DNA from: Paenibacillus sp. L3-i20
GTDB lineage: Bacteria; Bacillota; Bacilli; Paenibacillales; Paenibacillaceae
Assembly: GCF_022180385.2 (NCBI RefSeq)
Contig: NZ_BQME02000001.1
Location: 1,088,501-1,152,500 of the forward strand
Reading direction: 5' to 3'
DNA length: 64,000 nt
Part shown: positions 25,538 to 35,861 of the stretch, one piece after another
Layout of the letters: each line of letters opens with the position of its first letter
Position numbering within the stretch: position 1 is the stretch's first letter
Position numbers and translations under genes: made by a program
Notes under the pieces: generated by a model
Told to the model about the DNA's origin: nothing
The model's input: only the letters and a program-made list of their open reading frames with translations
Databases searched by the model: none

Positions 25538-26878
25538 TTAACCTAGTTCATGTTTAACTACAGCAGCAATCTGATCTACGTACGCTTCTACTTGCTCTTT
25601 TTCTGGTCCCTCTGCCATTACGCGAATAAGAGATTCTGTGCCGGAAGGACGTACAAGTACACGACCGTTATCGCCAAGCTCCTCTTCCACTTGCTTAACA
25701 GCCTGTTCAATTGCTGCATTGCCGTTATACAAACTTTTGTCTGCTACACGAACGTTAACAAGCTTTTGCGGGTATTTGCGCATCAATTTCTTCAGCTCAC
25801 CCAGCTTCTTACCTGACAAAGCAACAGTTTCCACGAGTTGCAGCGCTGACAATATGCCATCACCAGTCGTAATATGGTCTAGGAAAATAACATGTCCGGA
25901 TTGTTCTCCGCCCAGGTTATAGCCGCCACGACGCATTTCTTCCATTACGTAACGGTCACCTACTGCTGTTTGTGCTGTCTTCAAACCAATCTTCTCCGTA
26001 CCTTTAAAGAAGCCGATATTCGCCATAACCGTTGTTACAACGGTATCATGGTTCAGCTTGCCTTCCCGCTTCATACGGTCACCAATAATGCAGAGGATGA
26101 AGTCTCCATCCACCTCTTCACCATTTTCATCTATCGCAATCAAACGATCTGCATCGCCATCAAAGCTTAATCCCAAATCTGCGCCATGCTCCAACACCTT
26201 CTCGCGAAGATATTCTGGATGTGTAGAGCCCACACCAGCGTTAATATTGCGTCCGTCCGGCTCAGCGCCTACCGTAATGATGTCAGCGCCTAACTCACGG
26301 AACACTGTCGGAGCAAGCTCATAAGCAGATCCGTTCGCGCAATCCAAGACGATTTTCAAACCGCTAAATTGACCAGTAATTGTTGTTTTTAGATAGTCTA
26401 AGTACTTCTTCTTCGCATCCGCAAAGCTCGATACAACACCGATATCTCCGCCTACTGGACGTGGCAACTCGTCTATTTCTGCATCAATAAGAGCTTCAAT
26501 CTCAAGCTCTGTATCATCAGATAGCTTGAATCCATCTCCGGCAAAGAACTTAATGCCGTTATCTTCAACTGGGTTGTGAGAAGCTGATATCATGACGCCT
26601 GCGTCAGCCCCTAGTTCTCTAGTCAAATAAGCTACAGCTGGTGTAGATACTACGCCAAGACGTACAACGCTTGCACCAATTGATAGCAGTCCAGCAATTA
26701 GCGAAGCTTCTAGCATTGGACCTGATATACGAGTGTCCAGTCCGATAACAACTTTCGGCTTGCTTGCTGATCTAGTTAGTACATACCCTCCTGCGCGACC
26801 AATTTTGTATGCTAGCTCAGGCGTAAGCTCCTTATTTGCAACACCACGGACACCGTCCGTACCGAAATATTTCCCCAT
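25538..26878 (-). CDS. glmM: Phosphoglucosamine mutase
   Basis: GlmM interconverts glucosamine-6-phosphate and glucosamine-1-phosphate in UDP-GlcNAc synthesis. The 446-residue protein has the N-terminal [12 protein letters not shown] signature, the catalytic phosphoserine S100 in MISASHNP, the metal-binding loop DGDADR, and the C-terminal phosphate-binding [12 protein letters not shown]. Length is exactly family-typical. It lies 57 bases downstream of cdaR in the conserved cdaA-cdaR-glmM order, which couples c-di-AMP synthesis and wall precursor supply. Confidence 0.98.
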   Translation of the reverse strand: MGKYFGTDGVRGVANKELTPELAYKIGRAGGYVLTRSASKPKVVIGLDTRISGPMLEASLIAGLLSIGASVVRLGVVSTPAVAYLTRELGADAGVMISASHNPVEDNGIKFFAGDGFKLSDDTELEIEALIDAEIDELPRPVGGDIGVVSSFADAKKKYLDYLKTTITGQFSGLKIVLDCANGSAYELAPTVFRELGADIITVGAEPDGRNINAGVGSTHPEYLREKVLEHGADLGLSFDGDADRLIAIDENGEEVDGDFILCIIGDRMKREGKLNHDTVVTTVMANIGFFKGTEKIGLKTAQTAVGDRYVMEEMRRGGYNLGGEQSGHVIFLDHITTGDGILSALQLVETVALSGKKLGELKKLMRKYPQKLVNVRVADKSLYNGNAAIEQAVKQVEEELGDNGRVLVRPSGTESLIRVMAEGPEKEQVEAYVDQIAAVVKHELG

Positions 26879-26935
26879 AATCGATTATCCCCTTTTAATA
26901 TAAATAGTTAAAAATTGATTGATTAAATAAGTGCA

Positions 26936-28438
26936 TTAGATGATTGGATATAACATATTCCTAATGTCATAAATGGTTATTGCATTGTTACGATACGAGC
27001 TGTTTCTTGCATTCCCGCTCTGATTGCTTGGGCTAGGAGTCGCATTCTCAGCTCCATTCGACGCCCCACCGTTGTTGCCAGATCCCTCGCCTTGTTCCGT
27101 ATTGCCTTCAGGAGGATCTGTTGGTGTTGGTGTTGGTGTTGGTGTACCGCCCACCCCAGTATCCTCTCCGCCATTGCCTTGCTCCGTAGAAGTAGAGTCA
27201 TCTTTTATTTCAACCGTAACAGTTAATGGTTGTCCACCGGTTAATACCGGCTGAACATGTGGAGGCAGCTCCAGTTCTAAAGGAACTGTATGCGTACCTG
27301 CTGCGAGTCCCGCAACTTGAGCAACAATAGTGATATCGGTAAGTTTCACTTTGGCTAGAGCAGCCGATGCACCACTAATCTCAAGATCCAACGTTCCAGT
27401 GTCGGGAGTCACTACTTGAGCGCTCATTCCTCCGGTGGTTCCATTTATGAGAATAGGAATACCTTTCAACACTCGTGTAGTAGCAGTCTCCACAACGACA
27501 TCCAATTCAATTTCATCAGGTGCTACAGATTGAATGCCATCAATAGGACTTGCCTTCACCTTGAACCTACCCGACTGCTTCACTTTCGTTAGATCAAGTA
27601 CAACCCCGTCAAAGATTTGGAGGTTGTCCAATATATTTTGCTCAGCATAGACAGTAACTTCATCCGTCACCGGCGTCACTGAGACGAGACCCAAATTTTG
27701 CGGCAAACTACCCGTGTACCTTACTTGCAGCGGTACTTGCTTGAATGGAAGTGTAATCTTCGTCTCCACCTGCAGAGTCGAAGGTTCTACCTTCGCATTT
27801 TCAATTTCTTGCCCCTCAGTATCATAGACGACTATTTTCGCCTTTTTGTTCAACATTGTTTTATTTTCGCCTTCGACATTTACTTTAACTGCCACAACAC
27901 CGACCTTCAGCATATCATCCTTAGGCAATGTCACCTGTACAACATCACTGTTCTCGGATAAAATCTCTGGCGTTCCAAGTACATATCCCGGTGCCGGCTT
28001 ACCCTCTGTTATGACCTGCACGTCAAACGATTTGCTCACGATTTCTTCTAATCGCACAGTCACTTTCCTTGGAGACAATTCGACCTCTTTAATGCCTCTT
28101 GGCATCTTCACAGTAAGTGGAATCACTTGTATACCTGCTCTTGCGTTAGTTAAATCAACATTTACAACATAATCTTCATTCGTTGCTGCATATAAGTTTG
28201 TTATTCGACCTTCCACGACAATACGTGCCACTGTTGGCTCCATAGCCGTCAGCACATACTTTTTTTCATCAAGTCCTATTGGAACAATTGTTGCAGCTTC
28301 GATAACCTTCGTATCAATATTTGACGTTATTTGCTGTGGTGATGTTTGCGGATCAATATGTACAACTGCCCATAGAAGCAATCCAAGAATGACGGATATG
28401 ATTTTTAGCGCAGTAGGATGACTCAGCCATTTATCCAT
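26936..28438 (-). CDS. cdaR: CdaR, YbbR-domain regulator of the c-di-AMP cyclase
   Basis: CdaR is a membrane-anchored extracytoplasmic protein that binds and modulates CdaA. The 500-residue protein starts with a short cytoplasmic piece and one membrane segment (KIISVILGLLLWAVVHI), followed by several YbbR repeats of about 80 residues. It ends in a long Gly/Ser/Thr/Asn-rich tail with a PTPTPTPT run and a short hydrophobic finish. The ATG at 28438 (GGAAGGGAG upstream) lies one base after the cdaA stop. The frame open to 28498 would overlap cdaA and is not needed. Confidence 0.95.
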   Translation of the reverse strand: MDKWLSHPTALKIISVILGLLLWAVVHIDPQTSPQQITSNIDTKVIEAATIVPIGLDEKKYVLTAMEPTVARIVVEGRITNLYAATNEDYVVNVDLTNARAGIQVIPLTVKMPRGIKEVELSPRKVTVRLEEIVSKSFDVQVITEGKPAPGYVLGTPEILSENSDVVQVTLPKDDMLKVGVVAVKVNVEGENKTMLNKKAKIVVYDTEGQEIENAKVEPSTLQVETKITLPFKQVPLQVRYTGSLPQNLGLVSVTPVTDEVTVYAEQNILDNLQIFDGVVLDLTKVKQSGRFKVKASPIDGIQSVAPDEIELDVVVETATTRVLKGIPILINGTTGGMSAQVVTPDTGTLDLEISGASAALAKVKLTDITIVAQVAGLAAGTHTVPLELELPPHVQPVLTGGQPLTVTVEIKDDSTSTEQGNGGEDTGVGGTPTPTPTPTDPPEGNTEQGEGSGNNGGASNGAENATPSPSNQSGNARNSSYRNNAITIYDIRNMLYPII

Positions 28439-28439
28439 G

Positions 28440-29273
28440 TCATTCTCCCTTCCGCTTCCAAAACGCAATCTTTGAGCTTTTGACTTTGCCATTTCCACTA
28501 CTTTTGAGAGTCAGCTCTTCAAATAATTTGGAAATAAGCGATTCTTCGTTAATATCTCTTACGATCATGCCATTAATGGATAAGGATACTTGTCCTGTCT
28601 CTTCAGACACAACAACCGACAATGCATCACTAACCTCACTAACACCAATTGCCGCACGATGACGAGTTCCTAGCTCCTTGCTGATAAATGGATTTTCTGA
28701 GAGCGGCAAATAGCAGCCAGCTGCCATGATTTGATTACTTCTTATAATAACTGCTCCATCGTGGAGCGGCGAATTTGGTGTGAAAATATTAATGAGCAGT
28801 TCGGACGTAATCCGAGATTCCATCGCAATACCAGACTCGATCAGTTCAGTAATTCCAGTCTTGCGCTCAAACACAATTAGTGCGCCGACTTTACGCTTAG
28901 ACATATTTTGAACCGCGCGAATAACCTCCTCGATTTGCTCGCTAACGGCATTTCTTTCTTGTGAGTAGGTACGAGAAAACAGATTGCCACGGCCCAATTG
29001 TTCCAGTACACGCCTAAGCTCAGGCTGGAAAATAATAAGTACCGTTACAATACCAAATGTGAACATTTGATTCATAAGCCATTTGAGCGTATATAAATTA
29101 AACCACGTACTAATAGCCCAAGTTGCAACCAGCACGAAAATACCTTTAAGCAGCTGTACCGCACGCGTGCCCCGCACTAACAGAATCATTTTGTAAATAA
29201 TATAACTTACGATACCGACATCAATAATATCCTTTAACCAATCTTGCCAAGTCGAATCTGTAAAATAACTCAT
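28440..29273 (-). CDS. cdaA: Diadenylate cyclase CdaA
   Basis: CdaA condenses two ATP into cyclic di-AMP, the essential second messenger for potassium and osmotic balance. The 277-residue protein has three N-terminal membrane segments (to about residue 82), then a DAC domain with the DGA motif (172-174, in HDGAVIIR) and RHR motif (204-206, in GTRHRAAIG). Length and layout are standard. It precedes cdaR by one base and glmM beyond, the conserved Firmicutes operon. Confidence 0.97.
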   Translation of the reverse strand: MSYFTDSTWQDWLKDIIDVGIVSYIIYKMILLVRGTRAVQLLKGIFVLVATWAISTWFNLYTLKWLMNQMFTFGIVTVLIIFQPELRRVLEQLGRGNLFSRTYSQERNAVSEQIEEVIRAVQNMSKRKVGALIVFERKTGITELIESGIAMESRITSELLINIFTPNSPLHDGAVIIRSNQIMAAGCYLPLSENPFISKELGTRHRAAIGVSEVSDALSVVVSEETGQVSLSINGMIVRDINEESLISKLFEELTLKSSGNGKVKSSKIAFWKRKGE

Positions 29274-29416
29274 GCGCCAACCCCCAACTGCAGATCACGT
29301 ACTATCTCTATAATCGCATTTCAACTTTATTATTTTCTATAAATGGGATTGGAAATCCTTTATTTTAAAAATATTTTAAGAAAAAGTTAAGAAGCTGAGA
29401 AAAAGTAAAAAAAATG

Positions 29417-29437
29417 CTTCCCTTTGGGAGGGAAGCA
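29417..29437 (-). terminator. Terminator downstream of rsiW
   Basis: GCTTCCC/GGGAAGC forms a 7-bp stem, followed on the minus strand by ATTTTTTTTACTTTTT. It lies 8 bases after the rsiW stop and separates sigW-rsiW from cdaA. Confidence 0.85.
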
Positions 29438-29444
29438 GCTATGA

Positions 29445-30086
29445 TTATTGTGAAACTACACCGCCGAAAGTGGATGTCACCTTGTACCAGAACCAATCGA
29501 GCGCTTGATCAATCGTTCGACTTTGCCCTGCAATATGACCTGTCGAAGCAAGAACCATCGTACCATCGATGACTGTAACATCACCGTCTACGGAGCCTTG
29601 TACTTCAAGCTTTCCATTCTCAACTGTCAAATTACCAACGATCTCTACTCCTGCTGGCACGATGACCGTATCGCCGTTAATAACAACATGCTGCAAATCC
29701 TCGCCAGATACAATCATCTTGGCATCCTCTTCCCATGAAGCGAAGAAGCTGCCCATCATAACGAGCAGGAATACTGCTGCAGCTGTTATACCAGGATAGC
29801 GATAGAGGAAACGAACAAATGAACTCCGTTCTTTACTCTTTTGTTTCGGTAGCTGCGACATAATACGTTCCTTCAATTGCTGGGAAGCCGCAGTGTCAAA
29901 ACGCGCGGTTGGCTTGACCGCTTCTAAGGCGACGAACGCCGCAGCGTCTGTCTTCTCGAGCTGTTCAAATCGAATGCGGCAAGCAGGGCAGGCGTTCATA
30001 TGCGTTTGTAATGTAGATATTTCTTCACGTGGCAGCTCGCCGTCTAGATAATCATGAATCTTGACGATGGCGACTTTACATTCCAT
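29445..30086 (-). CDS. rsiW: Anti-sigma W factor RsiW-like
   Basis: The 213-residue protein begins with a zinc-finger anti-sigma domain (HDYLDGELPREE then HMNACPACR, the H-x3-C-x2-C motif) that holds sigma W inactive in the cytoplasm. One membrane segment (ITAAAVFLLVMMGSFFA, about 113-130) follows. The outside part carries a short beta-rich stretch (VIVPAGVEIVGNLTVENGKL...) resembling polymer-forming bactofilin repeats. The ATG at 30086 has AAGGA nine bases upstream; the frame opens 13 codons earlier. It is 122 bases downstream of sigW. Envelope stress would trigger its proteolysis. Confidence 0.9.
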   Translation of the reverse strand: MECKVAIVKIHDYLDGELPREEISTLQTHMNACPACRIRFEQLEKTDAAAFVALEAVKPTARFDTAASQQLKERIMSQLPKQKSKERSSFVRFLYRYPGITAAAVFLLVMMGSFFASWEEDAKMIVSGEDLQHVVINGDTVIVPAGVEIVGNLTVENGKLEVQGSVDGDVTVIDGTMVLASTGHIAGQSRTIDQALDWFWYKVTSTFGGVVSQ

Positions 30087-30208
30087 AGCAGCCATTCCTT
30101 TCTTCCGTTGCTTGTGCGTTCGCATTATTCTCGTTTTGGGGTACGTAATAGTAGGATACGTAATAGAATGAGGGATGTTTCAAATTTTTTAAATCAACTG
30201 TTGGACCT

Positions 30209-30775
30209 TTATAAACGGTGCTCCAACTTCTTGCGCAAAAACTCACGTCCGCGATGAACACGCGTCTTAATCGTCGTCACGGGCATATCTAAGATGTCCC
30301 CAACCTCTTGTAACGACATGTCCTGTATGTATCTAAGCATCATTACGGTTTTATATTTTGGGGGCAGCGATTCCATTGCTTGATGAATAATACGCTGCGT
30401 ATCCGAAAGAATGAGCTCCGACTCTGGAGTCCGATTATCACTTGGAATCATCGAATAACCGTCTAATCCATCATAATCATTAGATTCTGCATCAAGAGAA
30501 TACGTTGGTTTTCGTTTCCTCAGACGATCAATACATAAATTCGTAGCTATGCGGTAAATCCAAGTTGAAAACTTCAATGCTTCATCAAAGCGGTCTAAAT
30601 TTTTGTGTACTCGAAGAAAGGTGTCTTGTACGACATCCTCTGCTTCCTGTCGATTGTTCAACATTCGGTAAGCCATATGAAAGAGCTTGTCTTGATATAT
30701 GTCTACCAGCTTAGCAAATGCCCCTTGATCGCCCTTAAGAGCTAATCGAGCAAGCCCGTTCTCCACCACGTTCAC
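30209..30775 (-). CDS. sigW: ECF sigma factor SigW
   Basis: The 188-residue ECF sigma factor has region 2 (DIYQDKLFHMAYRML...EDVVQDTFLRV) and region 4 (LPPKYKTVMMLRYIQDMSLQEVGDILDMPVTTIKTRVHRGRE). Its linkage with a zinc anti-sigma gene and the cdaA-cdaR-glmM operon identifies it as SigW, the envelope and antimicrobial stress regulator. The GTG start at 30775 follows a GGAGGAG site. I did not find a clear TGAAAC-N16-CGTA autoregulated promoter in the 100 bases upstream. Confidence 0.95.
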   Translation of the reverse strand: MNVVENGLARLALKGDQGAFAKLVDIYQDKLFHMAYRMLNNRQEAEDVVQDTFLRVHKNLDRFDEALKFSTWIYRIATNLCIDRLRKRKPTYSLDAESNDYDGLDGYSMIPSDNRTPESELILSDTQRIIHQAMESLPPKYKTVMMLRYIQDMSLQEVGDILDMPVTTIKTRVHRGREFLRKKLEHRL

Positions 30776-30940
30776 TTTTTTACTCCTCCAAACGTTCCTA
30801 TCATCCTTCTATATATAATCGCCGTATCTGCGACAATAATAATCATGTAAAAAGCTACATAAAAAAATGGTAATCGACCTTCACCTAAAAAGCAAGAACA
30901 ATGAGCAAGAAGTCTTTAATAATAGAAGTTATTTTTACAC

Positions 30941-30985
30941 AAAAAAAGGATCTGATCCTCTAAAGAGGTTCAAATCCTTTTTTTT
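30941..30985 (-). terminator. Terminator downstream of the HtrA-type protease gene
   Basis: A long stem joins AAAAAAAGGATCTGATCCTCT with the complementary arm ending ATCCTTTTTTTT. A- and T-runs on both sides make it potentially bidirectional. It lies about 20 bases after the protease stop. Confidence 0.88.
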
Positions 30986-31003
30986 CTATCATTTCCCCAT
31001 CGA

Positions 31004-32056
31004 TTAAAGGGTGTTCGACTTCAGCCCATCAAGTACTTTTTCGATTGTTGTCGTTGGAATTGCAAACCCCATGCCTTGTGCCTGTGCGTTAACAGCGGTA
31101 TTGATCCCAATTACCTCGCCTTCAGCATTAAGCAGCGGACCGCCAGAGTTACCAGGGTTTATAGCTGCATCTGTCTGAAGCAAATGTTCAAAGGAACGTT
31201 CCACGCCTTGTTCATCTTGAATCGTAATCGGTCGTTCCTTCGCACTCAGCACACCCATCGTTAGCGACTGATCGAAGCCGTATGGGTTACCAATAGCGAT
31301 TACCCAATCACCGATATTCGTATCGTTGGAGTTGCCTAACTTAAGTGCAGGGAAGTCTTTACCATCCGCATTAGCCACTTTCAGTACAGCTAAATCGAGC
31401 TCTTTGCTTGTTCCAAGCACCTGTGCTACAAGCGGCTCGCCACTTCCACTCACTGTAACTCTTACCTCAGACGCACCAGAGATAACATGTTCATTGGTCA
31501 GAATGTATCCTTCTTTGTCAAAAAAGAATCCCGTACCTGCACCCTTTAACGCTAACTCACCAGTAGCACTTTGCTGCCCTTCATTTCCATTACGTCCACT
31601 CTCAGCTCCTTGACCTCCCATAAAGTGACGTAGCCACTCATCACCCATCATGGTAGGCTGCTGCGGTTCCTTATAATTTTCAATTTTAACGACTGCTGGA
31701 CTAGCCTCTTCATAAATGGTTGCAATATCTTCACTTGTGCTCAGTGAAGCTGTTGTTAGCCCTGCATCCTTGCCTGCTACACCATTTGCCAAGCTTCCAC
31801 TTGCCGCACGTTCTTCCTTAACGCCTCCCGTGAACAGGTTGCCTCGGTCCGCAGTATAAGCTACTCCTCCGATTACGAGAGCCCCCGTTAAAAATGCTGC
31901 AAACATCGGGATTAGTGGGTTACTTTTAGGTCGTTTAGGACGTGATTGCCCCACTTCTTTATAATAAGCTTCGAACTGCGGTGCTGCCGGTAGCTGGCTC
32001 CTATTCGTGCCTTCTTGTGTATTTCCTGTTCCAAAGTCATGTGTGTTGTTGCTCAT
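31004..32056 (-). CDS. HtrA/DegP-type serine protease lacking a PDZ domain
   Basis: The 350-residue protein has a cytoplasmic N-terminus, one membrane segment (MFAAFLTGALVIGGVAY, about 51-67), a Gly/Ser/Gln-rich linker and a trypsin-like domain. The triad is H190 (TNEHVIS), D221 (ELDLAVL) and S304 (NPGNSGGPLL). It stops right after the protease domain at GFAIPTTTIEKVLDGL, where HtrA proteins usually continue into one PDZ domain, so it is about 90 residues short. The stop is followed by a good terminator, so this appears to be the natural end. It likely degrades damaged proteins at the outer face of the membrane. Confidence 0.92.
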   Translation of the reverse strand: MSNNTHDFGTGNTQEGTNRSQLPAAPQFEAYYKEVGQSRPKRPKSNPLIPMFAAFLTGALVIGGVAYTADRGNLFTGGVKEERAASGSLANGVAGKDAGLTTASLSTSEDIATIYEEASPAVVKIENYKEPQQPTMMGDEWLRHFMGGQGAESGRNGNEGQQSATGELALKGAGTGFFFDKEGYILTNEHVISGASEVRVTVSGSGEPLVAQVLGTSKELDLAVLKVANADGKDFPALKLGNSNDTNIGDWVIAIGNPYGFDQSLTMGVLSAKERPITIQDEQGVERSFEHLLQTDAAINPGNSGGPLLNAEGEVIGINTAVNAQAQGMGFAIPTTTIEKVLDGLKSNTL

Positions 32057-32203
32057 TTGTCAACATCCTCTCATGCATGATCAAGTCATGTATTTGATAT
32101 CTCTATAATGGGGCCTGTACCTTAAAGTAAACTTAAGCTGGGGTAAAAGAAACATAAAACAAGCAGACAATGTTATTTTTCGAGAAAAAATGCAAATAAA
32201 AAA

Positions 32204-32233
32204 GTCAGCCGCGGATTATTATCCATGGCTGAC
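32204..32233 (-). terminator. Terminator downstream of ppc
   Basis: GTCAGCC/GGCTGAC forms a 7-bp stem with a 16-base loop, followed on the minus strand by TTTTTTATTT. It lies 25 bases past the ppc stop. Confidence 0.75.
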
Positions 32234-32257
32234 CTATTTCTATCGATAATTCGTTTA

Positions 32258-35062
32258 TTAGCCCGTGTTACGAAGACCCGCAGCAATACCATTGATTGTA
32301 AGCAGCACCTCACGAAGCAGCTCAGGATCATCTTGGTCATTGTCACGAAGCTCACGAAGCTCAGTAAGCAACTGTACTTGCATATAGCTGAGCGGATCGA
32401 CGTAAGGATTCCGCAGGCGAATCGATTCTTGGATGACTGGTACATTATCCAAAATTTCTTCTTGACCCGTAATATCCAAAATCAATTTCGATGTTAAAGC
32501 ATATTCTTCTTCAATCTGTGAGAAGATTCGATCACGGATGCTTTGATCCTTGATCATAGTCGCATATTCCTTAGCGATGATCAAATCTGATTTGGCAAGC
32601 GCCATCTGCAGGTTATCAATTAACGACCTAAAGAATGGGAAATGCTCATACATCGTTTTCAGTGTATCCATCTTCTCCGGCTGATCCAATACGTACTGCT
32701 GAAGTGCTGTACCAGCTGCATACCATGCTGGAAGCAAATAGCGGCTTTGTGTCCAAGCGAATACCCATGGTATTGCTCGCAAATCTTCAAAGCGATCACT
32801 ATTTTTCCGTTTTGAAGGACGCGAGCCGATATTAAGCTCACCAACTTCAGGCAGCGGCGTTGATTCTCTAAAGAACTGTAAAAAGTCCGGATCACGGAAG
32901 ATTAAATCTTGATATTTATTCAGTGCCGTCTCTGAGATGGAACGTGCAATTGCATCCCACTCTGCCTCCGATGCGGACTCCTGCTCTGGATATTTTGCCA
33001 TACGAGCTGCGGTAATAAGAGCCCATGTCGCTTGTTCCAAGCTGCGGTACGCAATACCTTGCATGGAATAACGAGAGGAAAGTACTTCACCTTGCTCTGT
33101 AATCTTGATTCCCCCGCCAATTGTATGCGGTGGCTGCGCAAGAATACTACGATTCAGCGGCATACCGCCACGACCTAGTGCTCCGCCGCGGCCATGGAAA
33201 AACTTCAGCTTCACACCGTATGCTTTAGCTGCAGCTGTAATCTCCTTAAGTGCTACACGCAGCTCCCAGTTTGCAGTCACAACACCGCCGTCTTTGTTGC
33301 TGTCGGAATAACCAAGCATAATTTCATGCAAGTCACCTCTTGCTTCGACAGCTTTGCGGTAGACAGGAAGCTCGAATAGCTCCGTCATAATACCGGGCGC
33401 TGCATGAAGATCGTCAATTGTTTCGAATAACGGAACAGATTGAAGCGTGCAACGAACAGTACCACTCGCTTCTTGGCGGAATAATCCTACTTCTTTGGCG
33501 AATACCATTACTTCCAGCAAGTCGCTTGCAGCTTGCGTCATACTAATCAGGTAGCTGTTAATACAATTTTCGCCAAACTCCCCTTGGGCACGATAAATTG
33601 TATGATACACATCCAAACATTCACGCGTCGCTTCTGAGTAATCCAAATGACTCGACGTAAGTGGACGAGGATCATTAAGAAGTTTGTGAAGCAGCTCCGT
33701 TTTCTCTGGCTCAGATAAAGACGCATAATCTTCGACAATATGCATTTTGGCCAAAATTTCAGCCATCGCATTCTCATGTTCCTTACTATGCTGGCGAATA
33801 TCTAACGCCATCAGATGGAAGCCGAACAACTCCACCTGACGAACGAGCTTAGCCAAATCTGTATCTGCTACATAATTGGCATAGTGATGGCGAAGACTGC
33901 GATCAATAACTAACAAGTCATCACGCAGCTCATTCGGATTGTTATAACGCATCGGTGTGCCCTTAAGCGATTCATCGCGCGTATTCGCAAGCTTCTCTAG
34001 CATAAATCCAAGCTTAATCCGGTATGGTTCCTTCGTGTTGCGCCATAGCTCCACACACTTAAGCTCTACATGCTCACGATCTATACGGATGGATTCAATC
34101 AATTCATCCGATACAGTAACGAGATTAGTACTAAAGCTGAGCAGATCCATCAAACCATTTAGCTTCTCTTCATATTTACGCAAAGCTAGTTGACGATGAA
34201 GCTGTAGCGTTTCCCATGTTACATTAGCTTTAACGGATGGATTACCATCACGGTCACCGCCAATCCATGAGCCAAAGCGAAGATAATCAGGCACATGCCA
34301 GTGCTCTGCCGGGTAATATTTGTTCAAGCAACGCTCAAGCTCTTCATAGACATTAGGCAATACTTCAAACAAAGTTTCATCGAAATAATATAAGCCGTTT
34401 CGAACTTCGTCGATAACAGTCGGTTTCCGGTCGCGAAGCTCATCCGTCTGCCAAAGAATAAGTACTTCGTTCATCAATTTTTCCTTCAACTTCTCGCGTT
34501 CACGATACGTAAGTGTAGGGTTGTCGAGCAGCATAACATCTTCTGCAATCCTTTTATGAATATCAAGTACCGCACGGCGTGTTGCTTCCGTTGGATGCGC
34601 AGTCATAACGAGCTCAAGCGAAATACCGCCTAGAATGTCTTGAACATCATTAATATCGATTCGGCGTTCCTTCAAATCTTGAATTGCGCTTTCGATCGAA
34701 CCACGCTGAATAGCCTCACCAGTTGAAACCTCGTAATCCCGCTTCCGCCGAATCCGATGGTTCTGCTCTGCAATGTTAACCAATTGGAAATAAAGCGCGA
34801 ATGCACGAATAACTTGATGACGAATATCAGGGTTTAAAGATGATACCGTAGACTTAAATTGTTCGAATAATTCAGGCACAAATTCAGCCCGCAACGCCTT
34901 GCTCTGTTCACGAATTTGTTCTACAATTTCAAGCAGCTCGCGTCCACCCTGATGGACCAACACTTCACCTAAAATGTTTCCTAGGAAACGCACATCTCGT
35001 CTAAGCAAATTGTTTGATCCTGTTCGACTAGCAGCTGTTAATGAAACAGATTGTTCTGACAT
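32258..35062 (-). CDS. ppc: Phosphoenolpyruvate carboxylase
   Basis: PEP carboxylase adds bicarbonate to PEP to give oxaloacetate, refilling the TCA cycle. The 934-residue protein shows the catalytic His motif (VMTAHPTEATRR), the Lys motif (GYSDSNKDGG), the FHGRGGALGRGG glycine-rich loop and the terminal NGIAAGLRNTG. Length is typical. The ATG follows GGAGGAACGGT. It stands alone with its own terminator. Confidence 0.98.
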   Translation of the reverse strand: MSEQSVSLTAASRTGSNNLLRRDVRFLGNILGEVLVHQGGRELLEIVEQIREQSKALRAEFVPELFEQFKSTVSSLNPDIRHQVIRAFALYFQLVNIAEQNHRIRRKRDYEVSTGEAIQRGSIESAIQDLKERRIDINDVQDILGGISLELVMTAHPTEATRRAVLDIHKRIAEDVMLLDNPTLTYREREKLKEKLMNEVLILWQTDELRDRKPTVIDEVRNGLYYFDETLFEVLPNVYEELERCLNKYYPAEHWHVPDYLRFGSWIGGDRDGNPSVKANVTWETLQLHRQLALRKYEEKLNGLMDLLSFSTNLVTVSDELIESIRIDREHVELKCVELWRNTKEPYRIKLGFMLEKLANTRDESLKGTPMRYNNPNELRDDLLVIDRSLRHHYANYVADTDLAKLVRQVELFGFHLMALDIRQHSKEHENAMAEILAKMHIVEDYASLSEPEKTELLHKLLNDPRPLTSSHLDYSEATRECLDVYHTIYRAQGEFGENCINSYLISMTQAASDLLEVMVFAKEVGLFRQEASGTVRCTLQSVPLFETIDDLHAAPGIMTELFELPVYRKAVEARGDLHEIMLGYSDSNKDGGVVTANWELRVALKEITAAAKAYGVKLKFFHGRGGALGRGGMPLNRSILAQPPHTIGGGIKITEQGEVLSSRYSMQGIAYRSLEQATWALITAARMAKYPEQESASEAEWDAIARSISETALNKYQDLIFRDPDFLQFFRESTPLPEVGELNIGSRPSKRKNSDRFEDLRAIPWVFAWTQSRYLLPAWYAAGTALQQYVLDQPEKMDTLKTMYEHFPFFRSLIDNLQMALAKSDLIIAKEYATMIKDQSIRDRIFSQIEEEYALTSKLILDITGQEEILDNVPVIQESIRLRNPYVDPLSYMQVQLLTELRELRDNDQDDPELLREVLLTINGIAAGLRNTG

Positions 35063-35861
35063 ACCGTTCCTCCTACAGATCTGTACAGCAAACTCACTTT
35101 GAAAGCATCCGCTAATCCTTCACGCATATGCCTAATTCAACTTTGTAAGGTTACTCTCAGTTTCAGTTAATGGCGTAATCACTCCTACCATCATACTACA
35201 AAAAGCCACCACGTTGAAGCCCTGCAGTGCGATACTTCACATTATTCTGACTATTTTAATTCTAAAAATGATCGTATCGATCAAAGTATTGCATGTATCG
35301 TTATCTCATTTAATTTAGGAGTTATGATTAACTATTTGTATCATTAATTACTACAAGAGAGAACCTAATTTCATTATGGAAAATGAAGAATTAGCAAGTC
35401 AGCTAAAACGAGAGATGTACGTAGAAATTGATGAGCTAAAGTAACAATATCTTTCTTTCAAAAAATGTGTCTGTGTTAGCTGGAACATTCTTTGTTTTAT
35501 TATTGAATGAATGAGATTAATTAGACTTGTACTGGTCTTGTTCAAATAAAGCTCATCGAAAACAGCTATGAAAAAAGATTGAAAGTTGAAGATCTGTTTT
35601 AACATATCGGATATAGGGGAGCCCACTAATCATTACGGTTGGTGGGCTTCATCATGATTGTTACTTGTCAATTGTCTGCTTAACAAATTGATTCGTCAGC
35701 ACGATGCACGCCCTGAACAACGTCCTATATTTGGAATAGAACAATAAAAAGCAGGAAATATACTACTTGCATCTCCATCTTATAGAAGAAATTTGTCGAA
35801 AAACATTTAATTATGAGGTAATATGTAGTAATTAAGCATTATATTATAGGGGGTTAAAAGA
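35063..35861. other. Gene-poor region between ppc and the membrane protein gene
   Basis: Nearly 800 AT-rich bases. A 22-codon fragment at 35376-35444 (MENEELASQ...) looks like the tail of a decayed gene. A stem GCCCACTA/TGGTGGGC at 35621-35647 resembles a weak terminator. Nothing else is recognisable. Confidence 0.45.

Noticed and set aside
35376..35444. 22-codon open frame MENEELASQ...
   Set aside because: Too short, no ribosome site and no neighbour; treated as a gene remnant at most.
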